A stretch of 7,879 nucleotides of DNA from JACCXJ01 sp052387115 (GCA_052387115.1 JBQTJM010000163.1:1-7879); one strand, 5' to 3'. Shown: positions 1 through 6,154, counted from the stretch's first letter. Translations and numbers: made by a program. Notes: generated by a model from the letters alone, not told the origin.

Positions 1-231
1 CTGGTCGCGAAAGACCACGTGCTCGCGCATGCCAAGCCGTTCAGCCTCCCGCTCGAGCGTCGTCCGATACCCTTCTCCGTGCCGGTGTAAGACCCCCGGG
101 TGGGTCGCACCGACGACGAAATAGACAGCGTCCGGGAACTCGGCGGTCAGGGCCGGCAGCGCGCGGATGACGGTCTCGATGCCCTTGCCGGGGCCTAGGA
201 GCCCGAACGTCAACAGCATCCGCTGCCCGGA
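1..231 (-). pseudogene. Glycosyltransferase (GT4/group 1) fragment, 5' part missing
   Basis: Read on the minus strand, this frame gives LLTFGLLGPGKGIETVIRAL, then an EFPDAVYFVVGATHPGV segment and an EREAERLGMREHVVF segment. This is the start of the C-terminal Rossmann half of a GT-B glycosyltransferase, the nucleotide-sugar binding side. Such enzymes move a sugar from an activated donor to an acceptor, often in polysaccharide synthesis. About 77 residues are visible and the gene continues beyond the left edge. The frame meets a stop at 244-246. The N-terminal acceptor-binding domain, usually well over 150 residues, is absent, and the only in-frame ATG (217-219) falls inside the conserved motif. 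Family similarity appears to begin around 231, just where another gene's signal peptide ends, so this looks like a remnant created by rearrangement. An assembly chimera is the alternative. The family assignment is firm and the donor and acceptor are unknown. Confidence 0.75.
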
Positions 232-301
232 AACACGCCACCGCTAACGGCGCCGCTGCGGCCAAAGCCACCGCGCCCAGCCAATGTAATGATCGCTTCA
301 T
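41..301 (-). pseudogene. Signal peptide of a lost exported protein, fused out of frame to the glycosyltransferase fragment
   Basis: An ATG at 299-301 is preceded by GGAGG with suitable spacing and opens a textbook Sec signal peptide: MKRSLHWLGAVALAAAAP followed by LAVA. From about residue 22 (near 236) the frame enters the glycosyltransferase DNA in the wrong reading frame. It then yields an Arg/Pro/Asp-rich sequence with no protein-like character up to a stop at 41-43. The 86-residue chimeric frame could still be translated and exported, but only its first 22 or so residues look selected. The original mature protein cannot be identified. The fragment lies 165 bp downstream of the BON lipoprotein gene on the same strand, so both may once have served the envelope. 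Longer in-frame starts reaching 376 have no comparable ribosome binding site. Confidence 0.55.
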
Positions 302-466
302 GGTAACCTCCACAATGTATGATTCGAAAAACACGCGCCTCGCCTTGCAGTTCTTCTCCGGCAATCCCTGGATCACTGGAAAATGCCGACCCTTGCGTGC
401 ATTTCCTGATTCCGTGGAATCGACAGGATCGAGAAGCGTGCAGCCGGAAGAATCGCCGGGCCGTCG

Positions 467-781
467 CTACTTCAGACGGATATCGTTTGTGACCGCCACT
501 ACTCCGGGTACCTTGCTAGCCAGAGCCGCAGCCCGTTGCCGTTCCGCTTCGGTGGTGGCGAACCCGCTAAGCTGGACCTCTCCCTTGAAGGTCTCCACAT
601 TGATGTCCAGACCACTGACCTGCGGGTCATGGAGCAGGGTGGTCTTTACCTTCGTGCTCAGCGTCGTATCATCGATGTACTCTCCGGTGCTTTCCTGTGT
701 GGGAGTCCCCGCACAGCCGCCGAGTAAAACGACGGCCAGCGCGGCGGCCACTAAATGCTTGTGTTCTATTCGATGGTTCAT
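467..781 (-). CDS. Small BON-domain outer-membrane lipoprotein
   Basis: The 104-residue product begins with a lipoprotein signal peptide: a basic n-region (MNHRIEHKH), a hydrophobic core, and the lipobox LLGGC with the lipidated Cys at residue 23. The residue after it is Ala, which favours sorting to the outer membrane. Residues about 38-104 form one BON domain, with a DTTLSTKVKTTLL helix, a FKGEVQLSGF strand-turn, a TTEAERQRAAALA helix, and a terminal GVVAVTNDIRLK strand. BON domains are thought to bind phospholipid or peptidoglycan surfaces in the periplasm, and relatives such as OsmY are stress-induced. The start at 779-781 was chosen for its TGAGGAG ribosome binding site seven bases upstream; a longer in-frame start at 824-826 would spoil the signal peptide. 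The gene stands alone upstream, and the truncated signal-peptide gene lies downstream on the same strand. Family call is firm; the precise role is unknown. Confidence 0.9.
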   Translation of the reverse strand: MNHRIEHKHLVAAALAVVLLGGCAGTPTQESTGEYIDDTTLSTKVKTTLLHDPQVSGLDINVETFKGEVQLSGFATTEAERQRAAALASKVPGVVAVTNDIRLK

Positions 782-1001
782 CGCAAATCTCCTCAAGTAA
801 TCGAACCGACTCCCCCCAATGCGCATATCTCATGGGAGGCCTCTCGCCACGCGGCAAACTTCGCAAACCGATGGTCATCGGCTGCTAGTTGTACCCACTG
901 GCCACACCCCAGCACGGGCAATCCGTATGCCGGGCAACCTCATCCGGGATTAAGCACCATAACTTCATAGGGTTACGACAAAGACAGCCGACAGGAGCGG
1001 G

Positions 1002-1212
1002 ATGGCAACGCGGATAGGCGCCGGTAAGAAATACCAACGAGAGGGAAGAGTTACAGCGATGGCACGGCGCGGCAACCCCGACCGCGAGCAGTAAAGAACC
1101 TGTCGCCGAAGATCTCCTGGCCGCGGGTGAAACCGCGGCCGACTCGCCATCGACATCAATAGAAGGTTCGGCGAATGGGCCTGCGGTGCAACATTTTCAT
1201 GTGGACCGGTAA
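1002..1212 (+). pseudogene. Candidate small hydrophilic protein gene broken by a one-base frameshift
   Basis: An ATG at 1002-1004 sits five bases after AGGAG (993-997) and reads MATRIGAGKKYQRE before losing protein-like character; it stops at 1092-1094 after 30 codons. The next frame is open from 1018 to 1209 and stops at 1210-1212. From about 1046 it reads like a normal soluble protein: EELQRWHGAATPTASSKE, then PVAEDLLAAGETAADSPS, then a segment ending VQHFHVDR. It has no start codon of its own. The two frames join neatly at the GGG run at 1043-1045: removing one G gives a continuous 69-residue protein. The total length of 211 bases is 70 codons plus one base, as a single insertion predicts. 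I recognise no family. The break may be real decay, a sequencing error, or a coincidence of two open frames. Confidence 0.4.
1119..1140. repeat. Perfect GC-rich inverted repeat (8-bp arms, 6-base loop)
   Basis: GGCCGCGG at 1119-1126 and CCGCGGCC at 1133-1140 are exact complements around the loop GTGAAA. No T-run follows on either strand, so it does not look like an intrinsic terminator. It lies inside the candidate frameshifted gene, where the codons read LAAGETAA, so the symmetry may be a by-product of Ala/Gly coding. Confidence 0.5.
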
Positions 1213-1246
1213 TTCTTGCTGATAGAGCGCATCCGAAGATAGGGTA

Positions 1247-1285
1247 ATCGCTCGAGCGATGGGACGATATCCTTAACATTATAAA
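1247..1285 (+). promoter_or_regulatory. 14-bp perfect palindrome next to a TATAAA box: possible operator and promoter
   Basis: ATCGCTCGAGCGAT at 1247-1260 is its own reverse complement. Twenty bases further on is TATAAA (1280-1285), a fair sigma-70 -10 box, with no recognisable -35 box at the right distance. If transcription began near 1292, the palindrome centre would lie about 38 bases upstream, where an activator could replace a missing -35 contact. The transcript would lead into the EF-hand gene with a leader of about 130 bases. TATAGT at 1354-1359 is an alternative -10 box for the same gene. No known regulator site is recognised. Confidence 0.25.
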
Positions 1286-1420
1286 GGGTAATCAACCGGT
1301 CCAACTGGATCCGGCACGTGCCTTGAACCAGATCGCGATACCGGGCCAATGCATATAGTAATAGTAATTTCACCGCCCGGCTATTCCATGTTTCTCAACC
1401 ACGAAGCTATGGAGGTCCTC

Positions 1421-1702
1421 ATGACCAGCAAACCTATCTCGATCCCCGCGGTGCTATTGATGGCCGTTTCAGGCTGGATGATCCCGCCGGCGCAAGCCCT
1501 GGAAGACCAAACGCCCCTGCCGCCCCCGACGTTCGGAGAAATCGACGTCGACAGCAATGGATTCATCTCCACGGGTGAATCCGTGGCGGTGCCGGGTCTG
1601 TTCGAAGAGATGGTCCGTCTGGACCAAGACAAAGACGGCAAGCTCAACATCTCGGAGTATGCCGCCTTCCAGCCCCCGCCAGCCCATGCTAGCGGCTCGT
1701 AA
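1421..1702 (+). CDS. Exported small protein with two EF-hand calcium-binding motifs
   Basis: The 93-residue product has a Sec signal peptide (basic MTSK, a hydrophobic core, probable cleavage after PPAQA at residue 26), so it should act in the periplasm or outside. Two canonical EF-hand loops follow: DVDSNGFISTGE at 42-53 and DQDKDGKLNISE at 68-79. Both carry Asp at positions 1 and 3, Asn or Asp at 5, Gly at 6, a hydrophobic residue at 8 and Glu at 12, so all calcium ligands are in place. They are 14 residues apart and would pair as one EF-lobe. The C-terminus is a short Pro/Ala/Ser tail. The start at 1421 follows GGAGGT at 1411-1416; an upstream in-frame ATG at 1349 would bury the signal peptide. 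A small lipoprotein gene follows 27 bp downstream and is probably co-transcribed. Calcium binding is well supported, whether for buffering, signalling or stability is unknown. Confidence 0.88.
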   Translation: MTSKPISIPAVLLMAVSGWMIPPAQALEDQTPLPPPTFGEIDVDSNGFISTGESVAVPGLFEEMVRLDQDKDGKLNISEYAAFQPPPAHASGS

Positions 1703-1729
1703 CCGAATCTTAACCGAAGGAGAGATCCG

Positions 1730-1891
1730 ATGAACCAGAGATCGTACCAGCGACTGATCCCATTGCTCCTGCCACTCCTGCTGGCAGCGTGCGAGGAGCG
1801 GGAAGAGCTGCCTGCGCCTCAGGCGCCAAGCACCGTTCCGGATCCAGCGGCGCCGGCCGCGCCTACGCCGCCGTCCCCGTCGGGTCAGTAG
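1730..1891 (+). CDS. 53-residue proline/alanine-rich lipoprotein
   Basis: An ATG at 1730-1732, seven bases after AAGGAG (1717-1722), opens a 53-codon gene ending TAG at 1889-1891. The product has a short lipoprotein signal peptide with a Leu/Pro-rich core and the lipobox LLAAC, with Cys at residue 21. After it come an acidic stretch, EEREE (22-26), and an unstructured Pro/Ala/Ser/Thr tail to the C-terminus. Mature length is only 33 residues. The residue after Cys is Glu, not Asp, so outer-membrane sorting is likely. It resembles the small 'lipoprotein' entries found beside envelope genes in proteobacteria but matches no family I can name. It lies 27 bp after the EF-hand gene and just before an intrinsic terminator, so the two probably form an operon. 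The acidic patch could help hold cations or a partner near the membrane; that is speculation. Confidence 0.8.
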   Translation: MNQRSYQRLIPLLLPLLLAACEEREELPAPQAPSTVPDPAAPAAPTPPSPSGQ

Positions 1892-1930
1892 AACGGGCGC
1901 CGACCGGCTCGCGTCAATGATAAAGGATAG

Positions 1931-1971
1931 CGCCCGCCCTGTTTGCGTGCAGGCAAGCAGGGCGGGCGTTT
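1931..1971 (+). terminator. Intrinsic terminator after the EF-hand/lipoprotein unit
   Basis: CGCCCGCCCTGTTTGC (1931-1946) pairs with GCAAGCAGGGCGGGCG (1953-1968) over 16 positions with one G-U pair, around a six-base loop, and is followed by TTT (1969-1971). It begins 39 bp after the lipoprotein stop codon. The stem is very strong but the T-run is short. Confidence 0.75.
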
Positions 1972-1973
1972 GT

Positions 1974-1989
1974 GCCGATCGCGATCGGC
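1974..1989. promoter_or_regulatory. 16-bp perfect palindrome, possible protein-binding site
   Basis: GCCGATCGCGATCGGC at 1974-1989 reads the same on both strands. It lies three bases after the terminator T-run and about 200 bp before ctaC. It could be an operator for the oxidase operon. GATC/CGATCG words are common in GC-rich genomes, so chance is possible. Confidence 0.3.
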
Positions 1990-2107
1990 GTTGGCGCAGG
2001 TGGTGTTTCGCAGTAGGGCAGCGGTCGCTCTATCGCTTCGTCCAGCTCGTTTATCGCGCTTGTCGATCCGCGCTTACGCGAGGGGCAGTTCGCGGCAAGT
2101 GGCCGGT

Positions 2108-2139
2108 CCCCCGGCTCACTACTCGCGGGGGTTTTTATT
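2108..2139 (+). terminator. Terminator-like hairpin upstream of ctaC (possible attenuator)
   Basis: CCCCCG (2108-2113) pairs with CGGGGG (2126-2131) around a 12-base loop, followed directly by TTTTTATT (2132-2139). The stem is short but all G-C, and the T-run is good. No gene lies just upstream, so it may block read-through into the oxidase operon, end an unseen small RNA, or act as a leader attenuator if the promoter lies further upstream. Confidence 0.55.
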
Positions 2140-2196
2140 GATCGGACGGTGCGAAACCAATACGGAAGCTGGAATGGGGCCATCGTTTAGGGACTC

Positions 2197-3246
2197 GTGC
2201 TAGCCCGGAGTTCTGGCCGAGTGCATGGTGCGCGCCGGCGAGCAAGCGCATCACCAAGCGCGGCTCGGCGACGATCGCCGTTTGCCCTTCTGTGGGCACT
2301 GTCTCTAGCCGGTTGCGGCGGCGTCCAATCGACACTCGAGCCGGCGGGAAGCGGCGCCGAGCGCATTGTCGAAATCTTTTGGTGGATGACCGGAGGGGCC
2401 GCCGTCATCTGGATTGCAGTCATCGCTCTCGCGATCTATGCCTTCCGGACTCCCCCCGGTTCTCATGAACCGCGCCTCGCGAACTATTTGATCGTGGGCG
2501 GCGGCGCCGTTGTTCCCACCATCGTGCTGACCGTGCTGCTGATCTACGGGCTAGCGCCGATACCCGTGCTATTGGCGCCGGCGCCGGAAGGCAGTCTCCG
2601 GATAGCCGTCGTCGGTGAACAGTGGTGGTGGCGAGTTCGATATGAGCCTCACGCCGGCGAACCCGTGGTCCTGGCCAACGAAATCCATCTGCCGGTCGGC
2701 GAGCCGGTGGAGTTTCGCCTGGAAAGCCCCGATGTCATCCACTCCTTCTGGATCCCTGCGCTCGGCGGCAAAATCGACATGATTCCGGGTCGCGTGACCC
2801 GGCTGGCATTGACACCGACAAAAGTCGGCGTCTTTCGCGGCGCCTGTGCTGAATATTGCGGGACTTCTCACGCCTTGATGGGCTTCTATGTCAGGGTCGA
2901 AGAAAAAGCGGCCTTCGACCGCTGGCTCATGCAGCAACACGCAACGGCACTGCGGCCAAGCACCCCTCTCGCGAAACGCGGACAGGCATCTTTCCTGGCG
3001 AACGGTTGCGGCGCATGCCATACGATCCGCGGCACGCCGGCCCACGGTGTAGTAGGGCCGGATCTGACTCACGTGGGGAGCCGGCTCAGCATCGGCGCCG
3101 GCATCTTGCCCAACAAGCCGAAAGCGTTCCTGCATTGGATCACCCGCGCCGATCAAGCGAAGCCCGGTGTGCTCATGCCGGCCTTCGGAATGCTGCCGAA
3201 AGCAGAGCTCGAAGCGCTGGCGGTCTATCTGGAGGGACTCCGATGA
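2197..3246 (+). CDS. ctaC: Cytochrome c oxidase subunit II with fused cytochrome c domain (caa3 type)
   Basis: CtaC takes electrons from cytochrome c and passes them through the binuclear CuA centre to heme a of subunit I. The order is an Arg-rich N-terminus, a lipoprotein signal with LSLAGC (Cys40), two membrane helices (about 63-83 and 97-119), a periplasmic cupredoxin domain (about 133-235), and a C-terminal class I cytochrome c domain (about 258-349). CuA ligands are complete: His182 in DVIHSFW, then Cys217, Glu219, Cys221, His225 and Met228 in CAEYCGTSHALM. The tryptophan-rich electron-entry motif is EQWWWRV (141-147). The heme c site is CGACH (271-275) with Met327 in LMPAFGM as likely axial ligand. 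No ATG lies upstream of the lipobox. The GTG at 2197 (weak AGGGA close by) was used; GTG at 2221, ten bases after CGGAG, is equally possible. It overlaps the next gene by four bases. Function is firm; the start is not. Confidence 0.95.
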   Translation: MLARSSGRVHGARRRASASPSAARRRSPFALLWALSLAGCGGVQSTLEPAGSGAERIVEIFWWMTGGAAVIWIAVIALAIYAFRTPPGSHEPRLANYLIVGGGAVVPTIVLTVLLIYGLAPIPVLLAPAPEGSLRIAVVGEQWWWRVRYEPHAGEPVVLANEIHLPVGEPVEFRLESPDVIHSFWIPALGGKIDMIPGRVTRLALTPTKVGVFRGACAEYCGTSHALMGFYVRVEEKAAFDRWLMQQHATALRPSTPLAKRGQASFLANGCGACHTIRGTPAHGVVGPDLTHVGSRLSIGAGILPNKPKAFLHWITRADQAKPGVLMPAFGMLPKAELEALAVYLEGLR

Positions 3247-5771
3247 GCATCGAGCCAGGGCCGCTCACGGCGGCTCCACCCGAAGAAGTCCAGCGTGCTC
3301 AGAAGGAACGACTGCTCAAAGCCTGGAAGAAACCTACCGGCTGGCGCTACTGGTCGGCGGTCAATAACTCGGAGGTCGGTCTTTGGTACACCGCGATGAC
3401 TTTCTTGTTTCTGCTCTTCGGCGGCGTGCTGGCACTCTTGATGCGCATCCAGCTCGCCGTGCCCAACAACGACTTCCTCTCCGCAGAAATGTACAACCAG
3501 GCCTTTACGGTGCATGGCTCGGTGATGATGTTCCTCTTCGCTATCCCGGTGTTCGAGGCCATCGCGGTCACCTTCCTCCCGCAGATGTTGGGCGCGCGAG
3601 ATCTGCCGTTTCCGCGTCTGTCGGCCTTCGGCTTCTGGTGCTTTCTCCTGGGCGGGATATTTTTGTGCGGCTCCATCTTCTTCGACGCCGCGCCGCGCGG
3701 CGGTTGGTTCATGTATCCGCCGCTGACCTCGACGTACCAGCCCGGCATCGGCACGGACGTTTGGCTCTTGGGTTTCTCTTTCATCGAGATCGCCGCGATC
3801 GCCGCCGCGGTCGAAATGATTGTCGGGGCGCTCAAGACTCGCCCTCCGGGGATGCGCATCAACCTCATGCCGCTCTATGTCTGGTACGTACTGGTCGCGG
3901 CGGCGATGATCCTGTTCGCCTTCCCCCCGCTCATCGCCGGGAGCATGCTCATGGAAGTCGAGCGCGCCTTTCACTGGCCGTTCTTCGATCCCGCGCGCGG
4001 CGGCGATCCCCTCCTCTGGCAGCACCTCTTCTGGCTCTTCGGCCACCCCGAGGTCTACATCATCTTCCTTCCATCGGTTGCGCTGATTGCGATGATCGTA
4101 CCGACCTTCGCGCAGCGGCCTATAGTCGGCTACGGGTGGATCGTGCTGGCGGCGGTCGGCATGGGGTTTTTGAGCTTCGGACTCTGGGTGCACCACATGT
4201 TCACAACCGGTTTGCCGGGGATTTCGCTCGGGTTGTTCTCGGCGGCTTCGGAGGCCGTGGCGATCCCGACCGGGGTGCAAATCTTCTGCTTTATCGCGAC
4301 GCTCGCGGCGGGGCATACGGTGCGCTCGGTGCCGATGCTCTATGCCTTCGGCAGCCTGGTGATCTTCGTGCTAGGCGGCTTGACCGGCGTGATGTTGGCA
4401 ATAGCCCCGTTCGATTTTCAGGCGCACGACACCTTCTTCGTCGTGGCTCATCTTCACTACGTGTTGATCGGCGGGGCGCTCTTTCCGATCCTCGCCGGTT
4501 GTTATTATTTTTTTCCCCTCATCAATGGCAAGAAGCTCTCCGACAAATTGGGAAAGATCGCCTTTTGGCTCGCATTCACCGGCTTCAACCTCGCCTTCCT
4601 GCCGATGCACTTGACGGGACTGCTCGGCATGCCACGCCGAGTCTTCACCTATCCGTCGGGGATCGGCTTCGATGCGCTCAATCTGGTTTCGACTATCGGC
4701 GCCTTCATCTTGGCGGCGGGCCTCGCCGTCGTCTTTTGGGACCTCGTCCGCCCCAAAAAGCCCGACGCGGAGCGCAATCCGTGGCAGGCCGGAACCCTGG
4801 AATGGACGCAGGAGATGCCTGCCAAGCCTTGGGGGATCCGGTCCATTCCGGAGATCGACAGCCGCTATCCGCTCTGGGAGCAGCCGAACTTCCTGCGCGA
4901 CGTCGACGAAGGCCGCTTCTACCTCGCCGACGCCGAAGAAGGGATGCGCGAAACGATTATGACCTCGGTCATCGATGCGCAGCCCCGGCAATGCATGCGG
5001 CTGCCCGGGCCGACCTTCATCACGCTGTGGGCCGCGCTGACGACGGGCGGCTTTTTTATCTTCGGCACTTACCATTGGTGGTGGCCGGCGCTCATCAGTC
5101 TGGTGGCGGCGCTCGGCGTGATCCTCTACTGGTTGTGGACGGGGACGGCAATCATCCCGGAGAAAGAAGAGAAAACGGTGGGCCTCGGTCTGAAGCTGCC
5201 GATCTATGTGTCGGGTCCCGAGTCGGCAGGCTGGTGGGCCATGTTTATCACGATGCTGGCCATGCTGACCGCGTTCATCTCGCTGGTCTTCGGATACTTT
5301 TTTTTCTGGACGGTGCGCACCGATTTTCCGCCCGATCCGACGCCCGGGCCAGGGCACTTCTGGCCGCTCGTGGGCGCACTGTTGCTGATCGGAGCATGGG
5401 CGCAGACGGTGCTGGCAAGACGCTGGAACCGCAATGACAACCTTGCCGCCGCTTTCTATACCGGGCTATTGCTCGCGAGCCTCTTGGCCATCGCCGGGGG
5501 AGCAGCGTTGCTCGCCGGCCCGTGGGTCACCGAGCTCGACCCGACCAGCCACGTCTATCCCGCGACGGTCTGGATACTGGTTATCTGGACAACCTCCCAG
5601 GTCCTGATCGGCGTCATCATGCAACTCTACTGTATAGCGCGTAGAGTGGCAGGACGGATGACGGCGCGTTGCGACATCGACATCCAAAACGTGGCGCTTT
5701 ACTGGCATTTCACCGCCTTCACCGCCGTCGTAACCGTCGCGGTGATCGCCGGATTTCCGCTGGTGGCGTGA
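3243..5771 (+). CDS. ctaD: Cytochrome c oxidase subunit I+III fusion protein
   Basis: This 842-residue protein reduces O2 to water at the heme a3/CuB site and pumps protons. Residues about 45-500 are subunit I with 12 helices and all metal ligands: His91 (heme a) in TVHGS, His268 and crosslinked Tyr272 in GHPEVY, the CuB pair His317-His318 in WVHHMFTTG, His403 (heme a3) and His405 (heme a) in VAHLHY. Glu270 of the A1-type D-channel is present. At the K-channel position the usual IPTG-x-K motif reads IPTGVQIF, with Gln346. Residues about 505-586 form a soluble linker typical of I+III fusions. Residues about 588-842 form a seven-helix subunit III, ending in YWHFTAF and a last helix. This explains the lack of a separate ctaE; the caa3 oxidase of Thermus has a similar fusion. 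The ATG overlaps the ctaC stop (ATGA) and follows GGAGGGA. Expression should be coupled to ctaC. Confidence 0.96.
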   Translation: MSIEPGPLTAAPPEEVQRAQKERLLKAWKKPTGWRYWSAVNNSEVGLWYTAMTFLFLLFGGVLALLMRIQLAVPNNDFLSAEMYNQAFTVHGSVMMFLFAIPVFEAIAVTFLPQMLGARDLPFPRLSAFGFWCFLLGGIFLCGSIFFDAAPRGGWFMYPPLTSTYQPGIGTDVWLLGFSFIEIAAIAAAVEMIVGALKTRPPGMRINLMPLYVWYVLVAAAMILFAFPPLIAGSMLMEVERAFHWPFFDPARGGDPLLWQHLFWLFGHPEVYIIFLPSVALIAMIVPTFAQRPIVGYGWIVLAAVGMGFLSFGLWVHHMFTTGLPGISLGLFSAASEAVAIPTGVQIFCFIATLAAGHTVRSVPMLYAFGSLVIFVLGGLTGVMLAIAPFDFQAHDTFFVVAHLHYVLIGGALFPILAGCYYFFPLINGKKLSDKLGKIAFWLAFTGFNLAFLPMHLTGLLGMPRRVFTYPSGIGFDALNLVSTIGAFILAAGLAVVFWDLVRPKKPDAERNPWQAGTLEWTQEMPAKPWGIRSIPEIDSRYPLWEQPNFLRDVDEGRFYLADAEEGMRETIMTSVIDAQPRQCMRLPGPTFITLWAALTTGGFFIFGTYHWWWPALISLVAALGVILYWLWTGTAIIPEKEEKTVGLGLKLPIYVSGPESAGWWAMFITMLAMLTAFISLVFGYFFFWTVRTDFPPDPTPGPGHFWPLVGALLLIGAWAQTVLARRWNRNDNLAAAFYTGLLLASLLAIAGGAALLAGPWVTELDPTSHVYPATVWILVIWTTSQVLIGVIMQLYCIARRVAGRMTARCDIDIQNVALYWHFTAFTAVVTVAVIAGFPLVA

Positions 5772-5779
5772 GGGGCAAG

Positions 5780-6154
5780 ATGGCTGAGACTGCGGAGAAG
5801 GATCAGAGTCTGTGGCTATTGACGGCCTCGCCGATCTTCTGGGCCGCACACTTCCTGCTGTGCTACGTCACCGCCGCCATCTGGTGCGCGAAGGTCGTCG
5901 GCCTCGGCGGTTCGCTGGCCAGCGCCCGCGTGGCAATCGCCGTCTACACGGCGCTGGCGCTCACCGGGATCGGGATCGTCGGCCGGATCGGCTACCGAAG
6001 GCACAGTCACGGCAACGCGGCCCTACCGCACGACGATGATACGCCGGAAGATCGGCACCGCTTCTTAGGTTTCGCCACGCTGCTGCTGTCGGCATTAAGC
6101 GCGGTAGCCGTCATCTACGCGGGCCTGGTAATCTTCTTCTTCAGAAGGTGTTAG
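5780..6154 (+). CDS. Three-helix membrane protein of the oxidase operon, function unknown
   Basis: The 124-residue product has three predicted membrane helices, about residues 12-33 (starting SPIFWAAHFLLCYVTAAIW), 45-67, and 95-118. A polar loop of about 28 residues (HSHGNAALPHDDDTPEDRH region) lies between helices 2 and 3 and is rich in His and Asp. I assign no named family with certainty. It lies eight bases after the subunit I+III stop and three bases before ctaG, with AGGGG just upstream of its ATG, so it is part of the operon. The place is one where other cox operons carry a small subunit IV or an assembly factor. A role as accessory subunit of the oxidase, or a metal-handling role for the His/Asp loop, is a reasonable guess from position only. 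Subunit IV of aa3 oxidases is usually shorter with one helix, so this is not a clear match. Confidence 0.85.
   Translation: MAETAEKDQSLWLLTASPIFWAAHFLLCYVTAAIWCAKVVGLGGSLASARVAIAVYTALALTGIGIVGRIGYRRHSHGNAALPHDDDTPEDRHRFLGFATLLLSALSAVAVIYAGLVIFFFRRC

Larger units (their letters stand above)
782..1420. other. Divergent intergenic region between the BON and EF-hand genes; no intact gene
   Basis: This 639-bp stretch separates the minus-strand BON gene from the plus-strand EF-hand gene and must carry both promoters. No intact gene is convincing. It contains a candidate frameshifted small gene (1002-1212), a GC hairpin (1119-1140), a 14-bp perfect palindrome (1247-1260), and two sequences resembling a -10 box: TATAAA at 1280-1285 and TATAGT at 1354-1359. 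Neither has a good -35 box. A short inverted repeat (CCGATG, two bases, CATCGG at 868-881) lies about 87-100 bp upstream of the BON start and could be an operator, though so short a repeat may be chance. I saw no tRNA, CRISPR repeat or insertion-sequence end. Confidence 0.5.
1892..2196. other. Gene-free leader region before the oxidase operon
   Basis: This 305-bp stretch contains no convincing gene in any frame. It holds the terminator of the EF-hand/lipoprotein unit, a 16-bp palindrome (1974-1989), and a second terminator-like hairpin (2108-2139). About 57 bp remain between that hairpin and the first oxidase gene. TTGATC at 2138-2143 followed by a weak AATACG/ATACGG is the only promoter-like pair I see there, and it is poor. 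Confidence 0.6.

Noticed and set aside
300..800. Plus-strand 166-codon frame opposite the BON gene
   Set aside because: It is antisense to the well-supported BON lipoprotein and its product has no recognisable features.
965..1279. Minus-strand frame of 104 codons in the intergenic region
   Set aside because: No ribosome binding site precedes its ATG and the product has no domain, motif or signal peptide. The plus-strand reading of 1002-1212 explains the same DNA better.
1917..2203. Plus- and minus-strand frames of 74-89 codons before ctaC
   Set aside because: They run through a strong terminator and a palindrome, lack ribosome binding sites, and give Arg/Ser/Pro-rich products with no recognisable features.
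2197..2220. Arg-rich N-terminus of CtaC as a twin-arginine export signal
   Set aside because: The Arg clusters lack the S-R-R-x-F-L-K pattern, and a lipobox ends the hydrophobic stretch, so an ordinary lipoprotein signal with an uncertain start is simpler.
3225..5437. Long open frames overlapping the subunit I+III gene: 3225-4316 and 4371-5357 on the minus strand, 3383-5437 on the plus strand
   Set aside because: They are compositional shadows of a GC-rich membrane-protein gene. Their products are Arg/Asp/Glu/His-rich without domains, while the 3243-5771 frame carries every oxidase motif.
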